Of a DNA stretch of 64,000 nucleotides, positions 9,810 through 18,383 are shown in pieces. This DNA comes from Clostridium gelidum (GTDB taxonomy: Bacteria > Bacillota > Clostridia > Clostridiales > Clostridiaceae): contig NZ_AP024849.1 of assembly GCF_019977655.1 (NCBI RefSeq), positions 5,489,001-5,553,000 on the forward strand, given 5' to 3'. A program made the translations under genes and the position numbers. Below the pieces are notes generated by a model. It was not told the DNA's origin. It worked only from the letters and a program-made list of their open reading frames with translations, and made no database searches. Position 1 is the stretch's first letter. The number at the start of each line of letters is the position of its first letter.

Positions 9810-10409
9810 TTATTTTCTTTCATATGATTTAGGTGGAACTCTATTCAAAATATTAGTAAACCAAAAGTCTTTTTCTATTTGAATAATCATATTAATTACA
9901 TTATCATCTCTTAAAATTTCTTTATATACAAATTTTTTGCCCCCAAGTAATGATGCTATATAACATTTTTCAGCTTTAGAAACTCTCATGCAATGTTGCG
10001 CTTCAAGGACATAACCTGCTGGAAGCTCTTCTCCATTCCAATTCATAGATAAAAATATATTTTCACATTTACAAATTAAAATGGAATTTTCTCCAACCAC
10101 CTTTCTATTAATATTTGCTACCATAAACTCATATTCATCATCTATTAATTGCTTATTCCCTTTTCTAACCTTCTTATTACTTCTAAGAGAATATTCCTTT
10201 GCAATGGTTTCATCAAAAGTTAAATCCCAATAATTAGCTTCACTTGTTCTTTCTAAAATCCCGCCATATTTTATAATTTCATCCGTTAAATTTATTTTCT
10301 CTAAGTACACATCAGTTGCACTTCTATTTTTATCACTGCTCATAATTGCAGCGATATCTAAACCATCAATCCCATTTTTAAATTCTTTTAAAATATTCCT
10401 TTCCCCCAC
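9810..10409 (-). CDS. YqaJ-like recombinase-fold protein lacking catalytic acids
   Basis: 199 residues, start GTG with TAGGAGA upstream. The order of motifs matches the YqaJ viral recombinase family (PF09588, lambda-exonuclease fold): GIDGLDIAAIM at the start (usual GGSDAAAI), VYLEKINL, GGILERTSE, ANINRKVVGENSILICK, then AQHCMRVS, CYIASLLGGKKF and RDDNVINMI...FW. In active members the centre reads aniD...ilECKt. Here the Asp is Asn (ANIN) and the Glu is Ile (LICK), leaving only the Lys. It is therefore probably not a nuclease, though it may still bind DNA ends or a partner. Co-directional with the Rep-like gene. Confidence 0.65.
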   Translation of the reverse strand: MGERNILKEFKNGIDGLDIAAIMSSDKNRSATDVYLEKINLTDEIIKYGGILERTSEANYWDLTFDETIAKEYSLRSNKKVRKGNKQLIDDEYEFMVANINRKVVGENSILICKCENIFLSMNWNGEELPAGYVLEAQHCMRVSKAEKCYIASLLGGKKFVYKEILRDDNVINMIIQIEKDFWFTNILNRVPPKSYERK

Positions 10410-10495
10410 TTCAATTTCTCCTATCTATTTAATTTTGAATACGTTGTCATTTTGATACTATTCATTTTTTACCCAATCAATTTAAATTCCTTTAT

Positions 10496-10750
10496 TTAGA
10501 AAGCATATACCTTTGGAGTTCCAAATATTATTTCTTCACTAACATTAAGTACTGATGCTATTATTCTTCTATTTCTTTTTCGAGGAATTGCTTTCCCATT
10601 TTCCCAATCTGACCAGCATTTTTCAGTTGTGATACACTTATCTGCTGCTTGTTTTATTGTTAGATTTCTGAATTTTCTTAGATACCTTATTCTTTCACAA
10701 AATTTGCTATTCATAAACATTTCTTGCAAGTCACATAAAAATTTCTCCAT
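10496..10750 (-). CDS. XRE-family helix-turn-helix regulator
   Basis: 84 residues. A Cro/CI-type HTH spans about residues 18-75 (RIRYLRKFRNLTIKQAADKC, then WSDWENGKAIPRK). A strong AAGGAGG site supports the first ATG. It lies upstream of, and in the same direction as, the YqaJ-like and Rep-like genes, so it may regulate them as a phage-type repressor; this is inference. No second domain. Confidence 0.8.
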   Translation of the reverse strand: MEKFLCDLQEMFMNSKFCERIRYLRKFRNLTIKQAADKCITTEKCWSDWENGKAIPRKRNRRIIASVLNVSEEIIFGTPKVYAF

Positions 10751-11053
10751 AATATTTTGCCTCCTTAATTTATGTTTTAATTTTTTAATGTTTGATGTAA
10801 ATATTTACCTTATGTGTATTTTATAATATACTTTTTCTATTTTCCAATCCGTTATTTGCTTAAAATACCTTGATTTAGCTATTTATATTCATTTTTATCA
10901 CTTTTAATAACTCTTATATATAAAACGACATGAAACATATAGTTCGAGTTAACTTTTCCTAATTTTTTACAATTTTATATGTTAAACTTTTCTTAAGTCC
11001 ATATATTTATAAGAACAAAACTGGCTACGCCACGCTTTAGTTCTTGATTAATG

Positions 11054-11139
11054 ATGAATGATGAATGATTAATAATGGTTGGTGAAATTCCTCTGGAATT
11101 TCTTCCTTCATCATTCATCCTTTATCATTCATCATTCAT
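11054..11139. repeat. Large nested hairpin upstream of the sigma factor gene
   Basis: A 16-bp perfect inverted repeat (ATGAATGATGAATGAT at 11054-11069, complement at 11124-11139) encloses a second stem AAATTCC / GGAATTT (11085-11101). The arms are tandem ATGAATG units, and a further half-copy lies at 11109-11119. It ends 33 bp before the sigma factor start, so it would lie in the mRNA leader. An outer AAGAAC / GTTCTT stem sits just upstream (about 11010-11045). Confidence 0.65.
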
Positions 11140-11172
11140 TTTTACTAAAAAATACATGGAGGTGCTCTAATA

Positions 11173-11736
11173 ATGGATTTCAAAGAAATTGAAAAATTAG
11201 TTGTTGCTGCGAAAGCTCAAAATGACCCATCAAAGGAAAAATTAGCAAAAGAATTTACACCATTTATAATAAATCTTTCAAATAAGACCTTTATCAATGG
11301 TTATGATACTAAAGATATTCAAAATGAATGTTATAGAATACTTTTTAAATGTGTTTCAGTATATAAGTTGGAAAAACATAGATTTGTTGCTTATGCTACT
11401 AATGGAATTAAAAATAGCATCAATGATTTAATAAGAAAAAGCAAAAATAGAAGTTCCTCAGAAGGTTTTGAAGCGTTAACACTTTCTGATAATTTAGAGC
11501 ATATCTTTCCCTCTACAGATTGTGGCCTAGATGAAATGTTGTGCAATAAAGCAGATTTTGAATTATTAAAAGAAGTTTTTAGTAACTTAAGCAACGAAGA
11601 AAAAGAACTGATAGTTTTTGTCTACTTTAAAAATAACTCTTTGCAAACATATGCCTATTGGAAGAACATGTGCTATTCCACAGCTAATCGAAAGAAAAGA
11701 ACCATCTTAAACAAGATGAAACAACTTTTGAGTTAA
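11173..11736 (+). CDS. Small RNA polymerase sigma factor (sigma-70 family, TcdR/UviA-like size)
   Basis: 187 residues. A region-2-like segment (about 25-85: FTPFIINLSNKTF...IQNECYRILFKC...ATNGIKNSINDLIR) is followed by a linker and a region-4 helix-turn-helix (about 130-187: LSNEEKELIVFVYFKN...YSTANRKKRTILNKMKQL). Length and layout resemble clostridial group 5 sigma factors (TcdR, BotR, UviA), which drive toxin or bacteriocin genes, but I cannot separate this from other small sigma factors. GGAGGTG ribosome site. Alone on the plus strand, behind a large leader hairpin, with no obvious adjacent target. Confidence 0.65.
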   Translation: MDFKEIEKLVVAAKAQNDPSKEKLAKEFTPFIINLSNKTFINGYDTKDIQNECYRILFKCVSVYKLEKHRFVAYATNGIKNSINDLIRKSKNRSSSEGFEALTLSDNLEHIFPSTDCGLDEMLCNKADFELLKEVFSNLSNEEKELIVFVYFKNNSLQTYAYWKNMCYSTANRKKRTILNKMKQLLS

Positions 11737-11947
11737 AGTCTTCCCAAATCTTCTTAGCCTCCGAGGTTCTATAGGAGAAGGTCGCGATCTTGTTACTAAA
11801 GTTTGCCTATTAAAAGTAATATACTAATGTTATAATTTAACTACAAAATGTGAATCCTTAAGACATAAAGGCTATGATTGATATAAAGACTTATGGATAC
11901 ATATATAATTAATATTTTTTAGAATATGCTCAAAAATACTAATATAA
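11737..11947. other. Short intergenic stretch
   Basis: No gene or clear signal. A 15-bp match to the coding sequence of the AAA-ATPase-like gene lies near 11740, which may be chance. Confidence 0.3.
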
Positions 11948-12384
11948 TTATCAGCTGAAATACGAAATTATATAAAAGCTAATAATGGTTCATGTGAAGT
12001 ATACCCTGCTCCCTTTGATGTAATATTAAAAAATGATGATGAAAATATTGAAGATAGTAAAAATATTGTTCAGCCAGATATTTCAGTCATTTGTGACGAA
12101 AGCAAATTAACTGATAGCGGTTGTACGGGGTCACCTGATATGATAATTGAAGTAGTTTCTCCTTATAATCCAAACAATGACTTTATAAGAAAGTTAAGCC
12201 TTTATGATAAATACAAAGTTAAAGAATATTGGATTGTTAATCCTATGAAAAAAAATATATTAGTCTACAAATTAGATGATAAAGGTAGCTACGGCATGCC
12301 AGATATATATATACGTTTCAAGATACAGTAAAAGTAGGTATTTATGATGAGCTTCAAATAGATTTTAATTTATTGAATCTATAA
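11948..12384 (+). pseudogene. Uma2-family (DUF820) nuclease-fold gene, broken
   Basis: The frame from 11951 encodes the central and C-terminal part of a Uma2 protein: VYPAPFDVIL, QPDISVICD, SPDMIIEVVSP, then D..RKLSLYDKYKVKEYWIVNP. A stop codon sits just before it (11945) and the usual N-terminal third is missing. Near 12311 the frame slips: after MPDIY it reads to an early stop, whereas the adjacent frame continues as TFQDTVKVGIYDELQIDFNL to a stop at 12384, the normal family ending. So it is N-truncated and frameshifted. Uma2 proteins are common, often multicopy PD-(D/E)XK-fold proteins of unclear role. Confidence 0.8.
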
Positions 12385-12453
12385 TTAATATTATATCCTT
12401 GTATAATAAATTTACTTAATACAAAAAAACAATGTAAAAAGCAGATGAATTAG

Positions 12454-12867
12454 TTATTCATCAAATATTCTATCCTTTAAAAATGTATATTCCTCAAACA
12501 TATTAAGAGCTGAAGTACTTGAATGTTTTTTTATTGGAAGTACACCAGTCATATATGCTAATGCAACATAAGGCTGATCCTTTAAGAGATTTCTTAAAAA
12601 CTCTAAAAAATCATTTTGATTTTCAACAAATAAATTATTATTAAAAATATATTTTGAATCTACTGCTTTAAGATAATAAGTTCCAAGCATATCAGCTACT
12701 GATGATTTCCCAAATCTTCTTGGTCTTGTTATACATACATATTTCCCTTTGGTTGATATTTTCTCATTTAACGCACTTATTAATTCAGATTTATCCACAA
12801 AATAATTATCATCATATAATTCTTTGAAATTTTCTAAAGGCCTTTTAGTATTTAAATATATAGACAA
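12454..12867 (-). pseudogene. Truncated copy of the AAA-ATPase/PD-(D/E)XK gene
   Basis: 137 residues almost identical to the N-terminal part of the gene at 3052-4692, including RPRRFGKSS, but lacking an internal in-frame block of 87 codons that carries Walker B. The junction falls at AAAAATATA, which in the full copy occurs at both ends of the missing 261 bp (4207-4215 and 4468-4476), so slippage between direct repeats explains it. The frame then stops after FLKDRIFDE, losing the rest of the ATPase and the whole nuclease domain. Homology continues about 85 bp upstream of the start, showing it is a duplicated segment. Confidence 0.85.
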
Positions 12868-12978
12868 TTTAACACACCCACTACAAAATTCATATTGATT
12901 ATATTATATCAGAAAAGTTACATGAATAGTCACTTTACTATATCTATTTATCCATAGCTAGAAACCATCATATAGCAC

Positions 12979-13662
12979 CTAAGTACAACAAGTCCACGAT
13001 GCAACAACTTTGTCGCCTTCAACAAAAGGTATGGCATTAAAGCCATCATATATGGTAATTAGAGATTCTTCTTCTAACATTTCAATATCATTTACACCTT
13101 TTCTATTTTTTGTGCTAGTTTTATTTCTTTTTTTCTTATTTAAAAGTGGTGAAATATTAGCGGGTGACGGCTCAGCCTTTATTTTTTCTGAATCATGATT
13201 TTTAATAATCATTACTTCTTCTTTAGTTATTTGATTTTTAGCTTTAATTGATATATCTTGAATTTGTGGAATATCTATATGGGCAGATTCAGTAGTAATT
13301 ATTTCATTCTCTAAATTTTCAATTACTTTTTCTTCTACCTTAATGTTTTGATGTTTTGCAAAGTTTTTAATTTTATAAACATTATCTGCTGTAAATTCCA
13401 CCATTTCTAAATCTTGGAATGTCCTTAAAGCTAATTCTACTTCAATAGCACTTCTATTAAATTCTATTGCCAAGGTTTCTACTGTATATGGAATATTTTT
13501 TGACAAATATAATTCACCAGCTAAATTAACTTTTCCAGCTAAAGTTAAAAGTCTAGTCCAAATATAATTAATAAGATCTCTTTTTGGCATTGTATCTATT
13601 ATTTTGAATTTAGTATCCTCGTACATATCTACTTTTAATTTAACAAATTTTCTTTCTTTCAT
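12979..13662 (-). CDS. Phage replisome organizer N-terminal domain protein
   Basis: 227 residues. The first 110 fit Phage_rep_org_N (PF09681): KFVKLKVDMYED, LINYIWTRLLTLAGKVNLAG, YTVETLAIEFNRSAIEVELALRTFQDLEMVE, a winged-helix DNA-binding fold that helps load phage replisomes. A charged linker rich in Lys/Glu/Asn follows, and the C-terminus is not recognisable and may be altered. Start: a GTG three codons earlier sits right against the AAGGAG site, so the ATG at 13662 is preferred. No DnaC-like loader or other phage genes adjoin, so it looks like a stranded phage gene. Confidence 0.75.
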   Translation of the reverse strand: MKERKFVKLKVDMYEDTKFKIIDTMPKRDLINYIWTRLLTLAGKVNLAGELYLSKNIPYTVETLAIEFNRSAIEVELALRTFQDLEMVEFTADNVYKIKNFAKHQNIKVEEKVIENLENEIITTESAHIDIPQIQDISIKAKNQITKEEVMIIKNHDSEKIKAEPSPANISPLLNKKKRNKTSTKNRKGVNDIEMLEEESLITIYDGFNAIPFVEGDKVVASWTCCT

Positions 13663-13770
13663 TTTTAACACGCTCCTTTAAATATCTTATATAGGATATA
13701 TGTTAAAAATAACATTATACTAATATAAATTAAAATAATATTTATATATAATATACTCTTGTTAAACAAA

Positions 13771-13792
13771 AAACTACGCTTTCACGTAGTTT
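13771..13792 (-). terminator. Terminator downstream of the HEPN/MNT pair
   Basis: Stem AAACTACG / CGTAGTTT with a short loop; minus-strand tail TTTTTGTTTAAC. It lies about 100 bp past the MNT gene. That gap has no gene, though it contains a GGGGGACATCTTAGGACC stretch. Confidence 0.65.
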
Positions 13793-13892
13793 AATGGCAC
13801 TGCTTGTATATGAAAATTTTCAGAACAGGGGGACATCTTAGGACCAAAGGGGCTGCTTGCTAGTTTATGAGTGACTTGCTAATAAGTGGAAC

Positions 13893-14219
13893 TTAACTTA
13901 TAAATTGAATTTCTATACCTGTTTTTAATATTTCTTCCACTAATCCAATTGGTTCTTCATAATCTGCTACTGTAAATGCAATAGGCTCCAGATCTACCCT
14001 ATACTCAAGAGTTTGCATGAATAGAAATTTAAATGCATCAACACCATCCATTCCTACAAAGTAGTCAGAGAAAATAGCTAAGTCTATATCACTGTCTTTG
14101 TCATAAGTACCTTTTGCATAAGAGCCAAATAATATTGCTTTCTTAATTGGAATTTGTGTACTTATCTTTTGAACATAATTTTCTGCTAATTCTTGTACTG
14201 ATTTAGTGATTTTATCCAT
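13893..14219 (-). CDS. MNT-type nucleotidyltransferase (antitoxin-like)
   Basis: 108 residues of the small pol-beta nucleotidyltransferase fold (PF01909/PF18765). The signature LFGSYAKGTYDKDSDIDLAIF gives the GS motif and DxD metal ligands, all intact. In HEPN/MNT toxin-antitoxin systems the MNT partner AMPylates and neutralises the HEPN RNase. The gene has a strong GAGGAGG site and overlaps the 3' end of the upstream HEPN gene by 34 bp, the usual coupled arrangement. Because that HEPN gene is frameshifted, this may be an orphan. Confidence 0.85.
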   Translation of the reverse strand: MDKITKSVQELAENYVQKISTQIPIKKAILFGSYAKGTYDKDSDIDLAIFSDYFVGMDGVDAFKFLFMQTLEYRVDLEPIAFTVADYEEPIGLVEEILKTGIEIQFIS

Positions 14220-14624
14220 ACAAATACCTCCTCCGCTCTATCTAATACACCTTTTGCCTTATCTTTATAAATAGATACTGATAGTTTTTCTTTATATGAT
14301 GGATATCTTTCGGATATATAGTAATACAGTAATTCTGCAAAAAAATCCATATATTTTTCCTTCTTATTATCAAACTCATCATCATTTATAAGTTGTATTT
14401 TCTTTTTCATCAAATATCTTATTAAATATCCTAGCAATATTATGTGTTCTATCCGCTTCTTTTTCTGTATATAATACAGAAATTCCTTTGATTAATTTTT
14501 CTATTGATTGCTGACACATAAATACTACATATAAGTATCTACCCGAATTATAATTTGACCTAGCTGTTTCAATATCATATTCGGCAATATCCAACCAATA
14601 CTCATATTTTTCTCTACTGTTCAT
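14186..14624 (-). pseudogene. HEPN-domain gene split by a frameshift
   Basis: Two frames together make one HEPN protein (PF05168). The first (from ATG 14624) gives EYWLDIAEYDIETARSNYNS, YVVFMCQQSIEKLIKG and THNIARIFNKIFDEKE, then runs to a stop. The second continues with KIQLINDDEFDNKKEKYMDF, LLYYYISERYPSYKE and VLDRAEEVFVWIKSL. The join is in the A-rich GATGAAAAAGAAAATACA near 14400, where a single lost A restores one frame. Total length is one base off a multiple of three. The catalytic R-X4-6-H of HEPN RNases is not evident; only ERYP is seen. A sequencing error or programmed slippage is possible. Confidence 0.75.
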
Positions 14625-14929
14625 TAATAATCATATCCTATTACCTATATTATATCCAATTTTTATAAAAACTTCACCTTATATTTTTTAATTTATCTCA
14701 TCTGTCTATCTATTAATTTAAAACTTATACCTGTAAAATTTTAGACTTCACAGGTGCTATTCGTGAGTTACGAGCGACTTGATATTAATTCATCTTACCT
14801 GTTATCTTTATTTATATATTATTTTGGACTTGTACATGGTAATTTTTCACAATGGTCTGACCCCTTTGTGAGAGAAACATGACCGACCTTGATAATCCCG
14901 GTTGTATTTTGTTGTAATTTACTAGATTT
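14625..14929. other. Intergenic remnant
   Basis: No gene seen. It contains a 21-bp perfect copy (14783-14803) of part of the terminator at 1713-1733. Probably debris of rearrangement. Confidence 0.35.
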
Positions 14930-15247
14930 CTATATAACCAATTTAGACTCTAATAAAATAGCATCTTTACATATATCAATTCTATTATTCCAATGTATGT
15001 TTGAATCAATACTATTATCCCTATCCCATGCAATATTACCATGTTCATTTATAAAGACTTCCTTAAATTTATTTACATCTTTCAAAATTTCAAATACACC
15101 AAATAGACTATCCTTCATATCGTAAGTTCTCACTTCACCATTACTAAACTTTAACAATAAAGTATAATCATCATTAGGATCTACATGTTTCTTAATGATA
15201 AAGAATTTTTGACTGTCCAGAACTATAGATACTAATAAAAATTTCAA
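14930..15247 (-). CDS. DUF2442 protein, N-terminus probably altered
   Basis: 105 residues. The segment DYTLLLKFSNGEVRTYDMKD, then FKEVFINEHGNIAWDRDNSID, is the DUF2442 core (PF10387), a small domain often encoded beside DUF4160 in toxin-antitoxin-like pairs. The only upstream start is a TTG in DNA that adjoins an IS3 fragment. The first dozen residues (MKFLLVSIVLDSQ) do not look like the family, whose members start close to the core. An internal initiation or an N-terminal replacement by the IS junction is likely. No DUF4160 partner remains. Confidence 0.6.
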   Translation of the reverse strand: MKFLLVSIVLDSQKFFIIKKHVDPNDDYTLLLKFSNGEVRTYDMKDSLFGVFEILKDVNKFKEVFINEHGNIAWDRDNSIDSNIHWNNRIDICKDAILLESKLVI

Positions 15248-15267
15248 AGCTAATCAATGCGACGCAA

Positions 15268-15486
15268 AGCATGTCTCATATCGCTAGATATATTTACAAT
15301 GGACCGATGAAATGATTTTGGGGAACTCCCAAATGTGAAAAGTACTATTTACAAAAATTTCATACATACGAAGAATTGAGAGAAGCAATTGATAAATACA
15401 TAGTTTTTTATAATACAAAAAGATTACAGAAAAATTTAAAAGATCTGACTCCAATTGAATATCGAAATCAGATCTTAGTTTCATAA
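15268..15486 (+). pseudogene. IS3-family (IS150-group) transposase fragment
   Basis: The plus-strand frame encodes the C-terminal end of OrfB: SMSHIARYIYNGPMK, stop, FWGTPKCEKYYLQKFHTYEE, LREAIDKYIVFYNTKRLQKN, LTPIEYR. The family reads NGPMESFWGTLKCE, so the catalytic Glu has become a stop codon and the front of the gene is missing. The native stop is at 15484-15486. Confidence 0.85.
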
Positions 15487-15500
15487 TTTTTATTTTTTCA

Positions 15501-15515
15501 CCGGTCTACTTGACA
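15501..15515. repeat. Terminal inverted repeat of the IS3-like element
   Basis: CCGGTCTACTTGACA; read inward it is TGTCAAGTAGACCGG, a TG-starting end typical of IS3/IS150 elements, placed 15 bp past the transposase stop. The other end is lost. It supplies the stop codon of the neighbouring methyltransferase. Confidence 0.6.
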
Positions 15516-16237
15516 GAATGCAGTTCATCGTTTGTTAGATCCAATTTACTACACAGAATACTGTTGTGATAAGTAAAAATTGATGTTGAAATTTTCGATA
15601 AAAATTTCAACATTAATTCTTTTATAAAAAAATTTGCCTTCTTGTTTTCAAATTCATAAGTTTCATACGAAGGATTAGTAACTAACTCGTTGTAAATATT
15701 CAGATTACATGACTGAATTAATTTTCTTATAGTTTTTTTTGAATAAAAATTTATATGCCCAGTTTTATCAAATATAAAGTTATTGGAACCTCTTATGTTA
15801 TCTTCCAAAGGCACTTCAACAAATACATACTTTGCAACTCTACTAGCTTCATATAAAAGCTTTCTTGGGTACTCAACGTGTTCAATAACATGAGTCAAAA
15901 TAACTAAATCAAAATAATCAGATTCATATGGCACGTTATAACCATCATAGACTTGGCATTCAGCTAAATTAGGTATATTTCTTTTTGATGCAACCTGTAC
16001 GCCACTAGCTGAAATATCAATTCCATATAGGTTTTTACCAAAAGACTTTTTAGAAAGTACCTCCAATATAGACCCTTCACCACACCCTATCTCTAAAATC
16101 TTATTATGAGGGTAGTCAATACATAATTTAATAATATTTTCAGTTTTATCCTTAGCACCAATATATCTCCACTCAGACATGCCATCATCATAATAATTAT
16201 TATAGTGCTCCTTAAGTTGTTTATTTATTTTATCCAA
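15506..16237 (-). CDS. SAM-dependent methyltransferase, C-terminus cut by IS end
   Basis: 243 residues, class I Rossmann methyltransferase (Methyltransf_11/25). Motif I is ILEIGCGEGSILEVL (about 47-61), motif II LYGIDIS, then FDLVILTHVIEHVEYP and LYEASRVAKYVFVEVP. Substrate unknown; such enzymes commonly modify sugars or lipids. Start is TTG with AGAGGAGA upstream. Its last codons and TAG lie inside the IS3 terminal repeat (GTCAAGTAG), so the original end was replaced by the insertion. The SAM domain is complete, so activity may persist. It sits near the distal end of the polysaccharide locus, separated from it by IS debris. Confidence 0.8.
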   Translation of the reverse strand: MDKINKQLKEHYNNYYDDGMSEWRYIGAKDKTENIIKLCIDYPHNKILEIGCGEGSILEVLSKKSFGKNLYGIDISASGVQVASKRNIPNLAECQVYDGYNVPYESDYFDLVILTHVIEHVEYPRKLLYEASRVAKYVFVEVPLEDNIRGSNNFIFDKTGHINFYSKKTIRKLIQSCNLNIYNELVTNPSYETYEFENKKANFFIKELMLKFLSKISTSIFTYHNSILCSKLDLTNDELHSVK

Positions 16238-16644
16238 TATATTCTATCTCCTCTTCTTTTTTTATATTATCTTATTTCTATAACTGTTAATTGATATCCT
16301 TCTATTTTGTATTTAAAAATATCAAAGATTTTTTTCTTTTCATAAGAAAAGGCTTTATGCTTTTTCAGCACGAATATTGTTTATTTCACATCTAAAAGAT
16401 AATCATCTAAATACTTTCACTAATCCCAAGTATAGTGAATGGCCTTTCCTAATGCTAATTTAGGAAGAGTTTACATACACGTATCCTCTAATTTCTTTAT
16501 ATATTTAGTTTCATTTTATTTCACCTTTATTTTTTATTTATAAATATAACATATTTAGATCTAAATATATAGAAAAAATTGGATTTTTAATTTCATTTAA
16601 AAATTGCAATATAAAATGTCCAAGTTTTTGAGAAAAATATAAGG
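16238..16644. other. Intergenic region beside the IS30 remnant
   Basis: No gene seen. A small hairpin TTCCTAA / TTAGGAA lies near 16455-16473, within sequence of IS-border character. The 3' limit of the IS30 remnant could not be fixed. Confidence 0.35.
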
Positions 16645-17618
16645 TTAAGCATATATGCTTCTTTCTTCTATCATATTTGCAGAAAGACCACAGAGAATCC
16701 TTCTTGGATAGTTGCTGATCCAATATTGTATTTGCTTAATTTGTTTACATGTGAATATTGAATTATCTATTCCTTTGGGAATAAATCTACGTATAATCTT
16801 ATTTGTATTTTCATTTGTGCCCCGCTCCCATGAACTATATGGATGGGCATAATACACTTTAGTTCTCTTTTTTTATTTCTGACAGAGTTCTCAATCCATT
16901 CAAAGTCAAGGTCTTCACAGCAGCCTGCGATTTAGATGGTATTTTAAAAATCAATTCTTTACGAGCTACCCTTTCACTTAGCACCATTAAGACAGTCTTT
17001 GTCCCCTGTTTTCCAACGACGATATCCATCCCAGTGACCTATCTCATCACGTGCATCTACCGTTTCTGGCCTTTCAGATATGCTTGTTCCTTTGGTATTG
17101 TTGTATGCCTGTCTTATTTTTCTATGGTTTCGCTTTTTACCATGGTTTTTAACGGGTAAATCTTTGTTACTGATATGCAAAAATAGATTATTATTCAAAT
17201 AGTTATATAGAGTTTTAAAGCATATACTTGTATCAAATTGTAGTTTCTTATTTGTAATATTTTGAATAGCTGCATACGGTGATTCACCACATGTACCAAT
17301 GGCTTTTTCTAGATACTCAACCAATTTATGATCTTTCCCCATCTTCAATTCAGGTCCTTTTGCTGTACCTCTTCTGTCGTGTTCTAACTGTCCAACCTCG
17401 GCGCTATATTCTATTCGAGTTGTCAAGTCACTATTCAACAGTTCTACCATTACTTTATCAATTTCAAGCCTTACAGTGCGTTCAGAACGCTCTCCTATTT
17501 GCTCTGCGATACAAACTGGACTCAATCCTGCCTTGTATAATGCTTCTAATTTTATACGTTCCTCGTAGGTTAGAAAATTCGACGAGTAGCAATTATAATT
17601 GTATAATGTAAATGTCAA
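16645..17618 (-). pseudogene. IS30-family transposase, frameshifted and internally deleted
   Basis: The N-terminal frame (from 17618) has the IS30 HTH region LTYEERIKLEALYKAGLSPV and GHWDGYRRWKTGDKD, where the family has the first catalytic Asp. It stops at CLNGAK. The next frame resumes ERVARKELIFKIPSKSQAAV, then jumps to NGLRTLSEIKKEN, omitting the segment with the second Asp. A third piece (16645-16857) gives YYAHPYSSWERGTNENTNKI and IRRFIPKG, the C-terminal DDE part with its Glu. At least two frame breaks and one deletion make it inactive. Confidence 0.85.
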
Positions 17619-18383
17619 CCACTTTCATATTAACATGTACAATAATAATTATAAGAAATCACAAAACCACTTAATACTATAAAAAAGATTGTCCCTACAT
17701 ATACCCATCTCCAAAAAATCTTTGATAAAGAGATGAATTTTTATTACTTACTAAAATAGAAGAATGATATAAAAAAATAGCCTAAATAGAACAAAACGTA
17801 TTGACTTCAATATTTTAATCATTTAATAGCCCCAATATTACAATAATTTTCATACATTATTATAATATCACAGATTAATCTACAAGTCCTAATTGAATCA
17901 TATTGTGTATACTCTTAAATATAAAAAACACTCATTTAGTTTTCCTATTGCATAAAGATAAAACATTTATCGTATAATATTTTATCTGATTAGATTTTTA
18001 TTAATTGTTTATAAATGTTTTAAGAATACTATGCATACCATACATTTTAGAGATACGCTTTGGCTTTTTTATAAAATTCTAATTTCAATAATCATTTATA
18101 GTAACAAAACATTCTTTAGAGCATACATTTCTAATATATTATCCTTGAACTTTCGGAGCACATAAAAAGCGCTTAAATTACTTTTAAATTTATATTTTAT
18201 CAAAAGCCCTTGCTGGTAAGAAAATATAAATTTAAATGGCACATTTTTTTTGGGATTTTGTGTTAATGGTTCTTCTTACCCATTTTTTAATGGTCAAATG
18301 TTGTTTTCTTAATTTTAAGAATAACTCAATATCCAATGCTTTTTAATTCAACTTATTTATACATAATCTTTTTCAATTATCAT
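17619..18383. other. Long AT-rich gap
   Basis: No coding signal in any frame. It contains a 16-bp perfect inverted repeat at 18183-18236 and short T-rich stretches. It lies between two transposon remnants and is probably decayed DNA. Confidence 0.4.
18183..18236. repeat. Inverted repeat, 16-bp arms
   Basis: TTTAAATTTATATTTT (18183-18198) and its complement (18221-18236) enclose a 22-nt loop. It lies about 150 bp past the end of the SGNH-type pseudogene on its coding strand, so it may have been its terminator. AT-only arms make it weak. Confidence 0.4.

Noticed and set aside
11737..11760. 15-bp match to the AAA-ATPase gene just after the sigma factor
   Set aside because: Too short; no extended similarity on either side.
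15284..15484. Minus-strand 66-codon frame
   Set aside because: Antisense shadow of the IS3 transposase fragment.
17279..17611. 110-codon plus-strand reading frame
   Set aside because: Antisense shadow of the IS30 transposase N-terminal part.
16605..17625. Similar AT-rich sequences at both ends of the IS30 remnant as possible terminal repeats
   Set aside because: They are in the same orientation, not inverted, so they do not fit IS ends.
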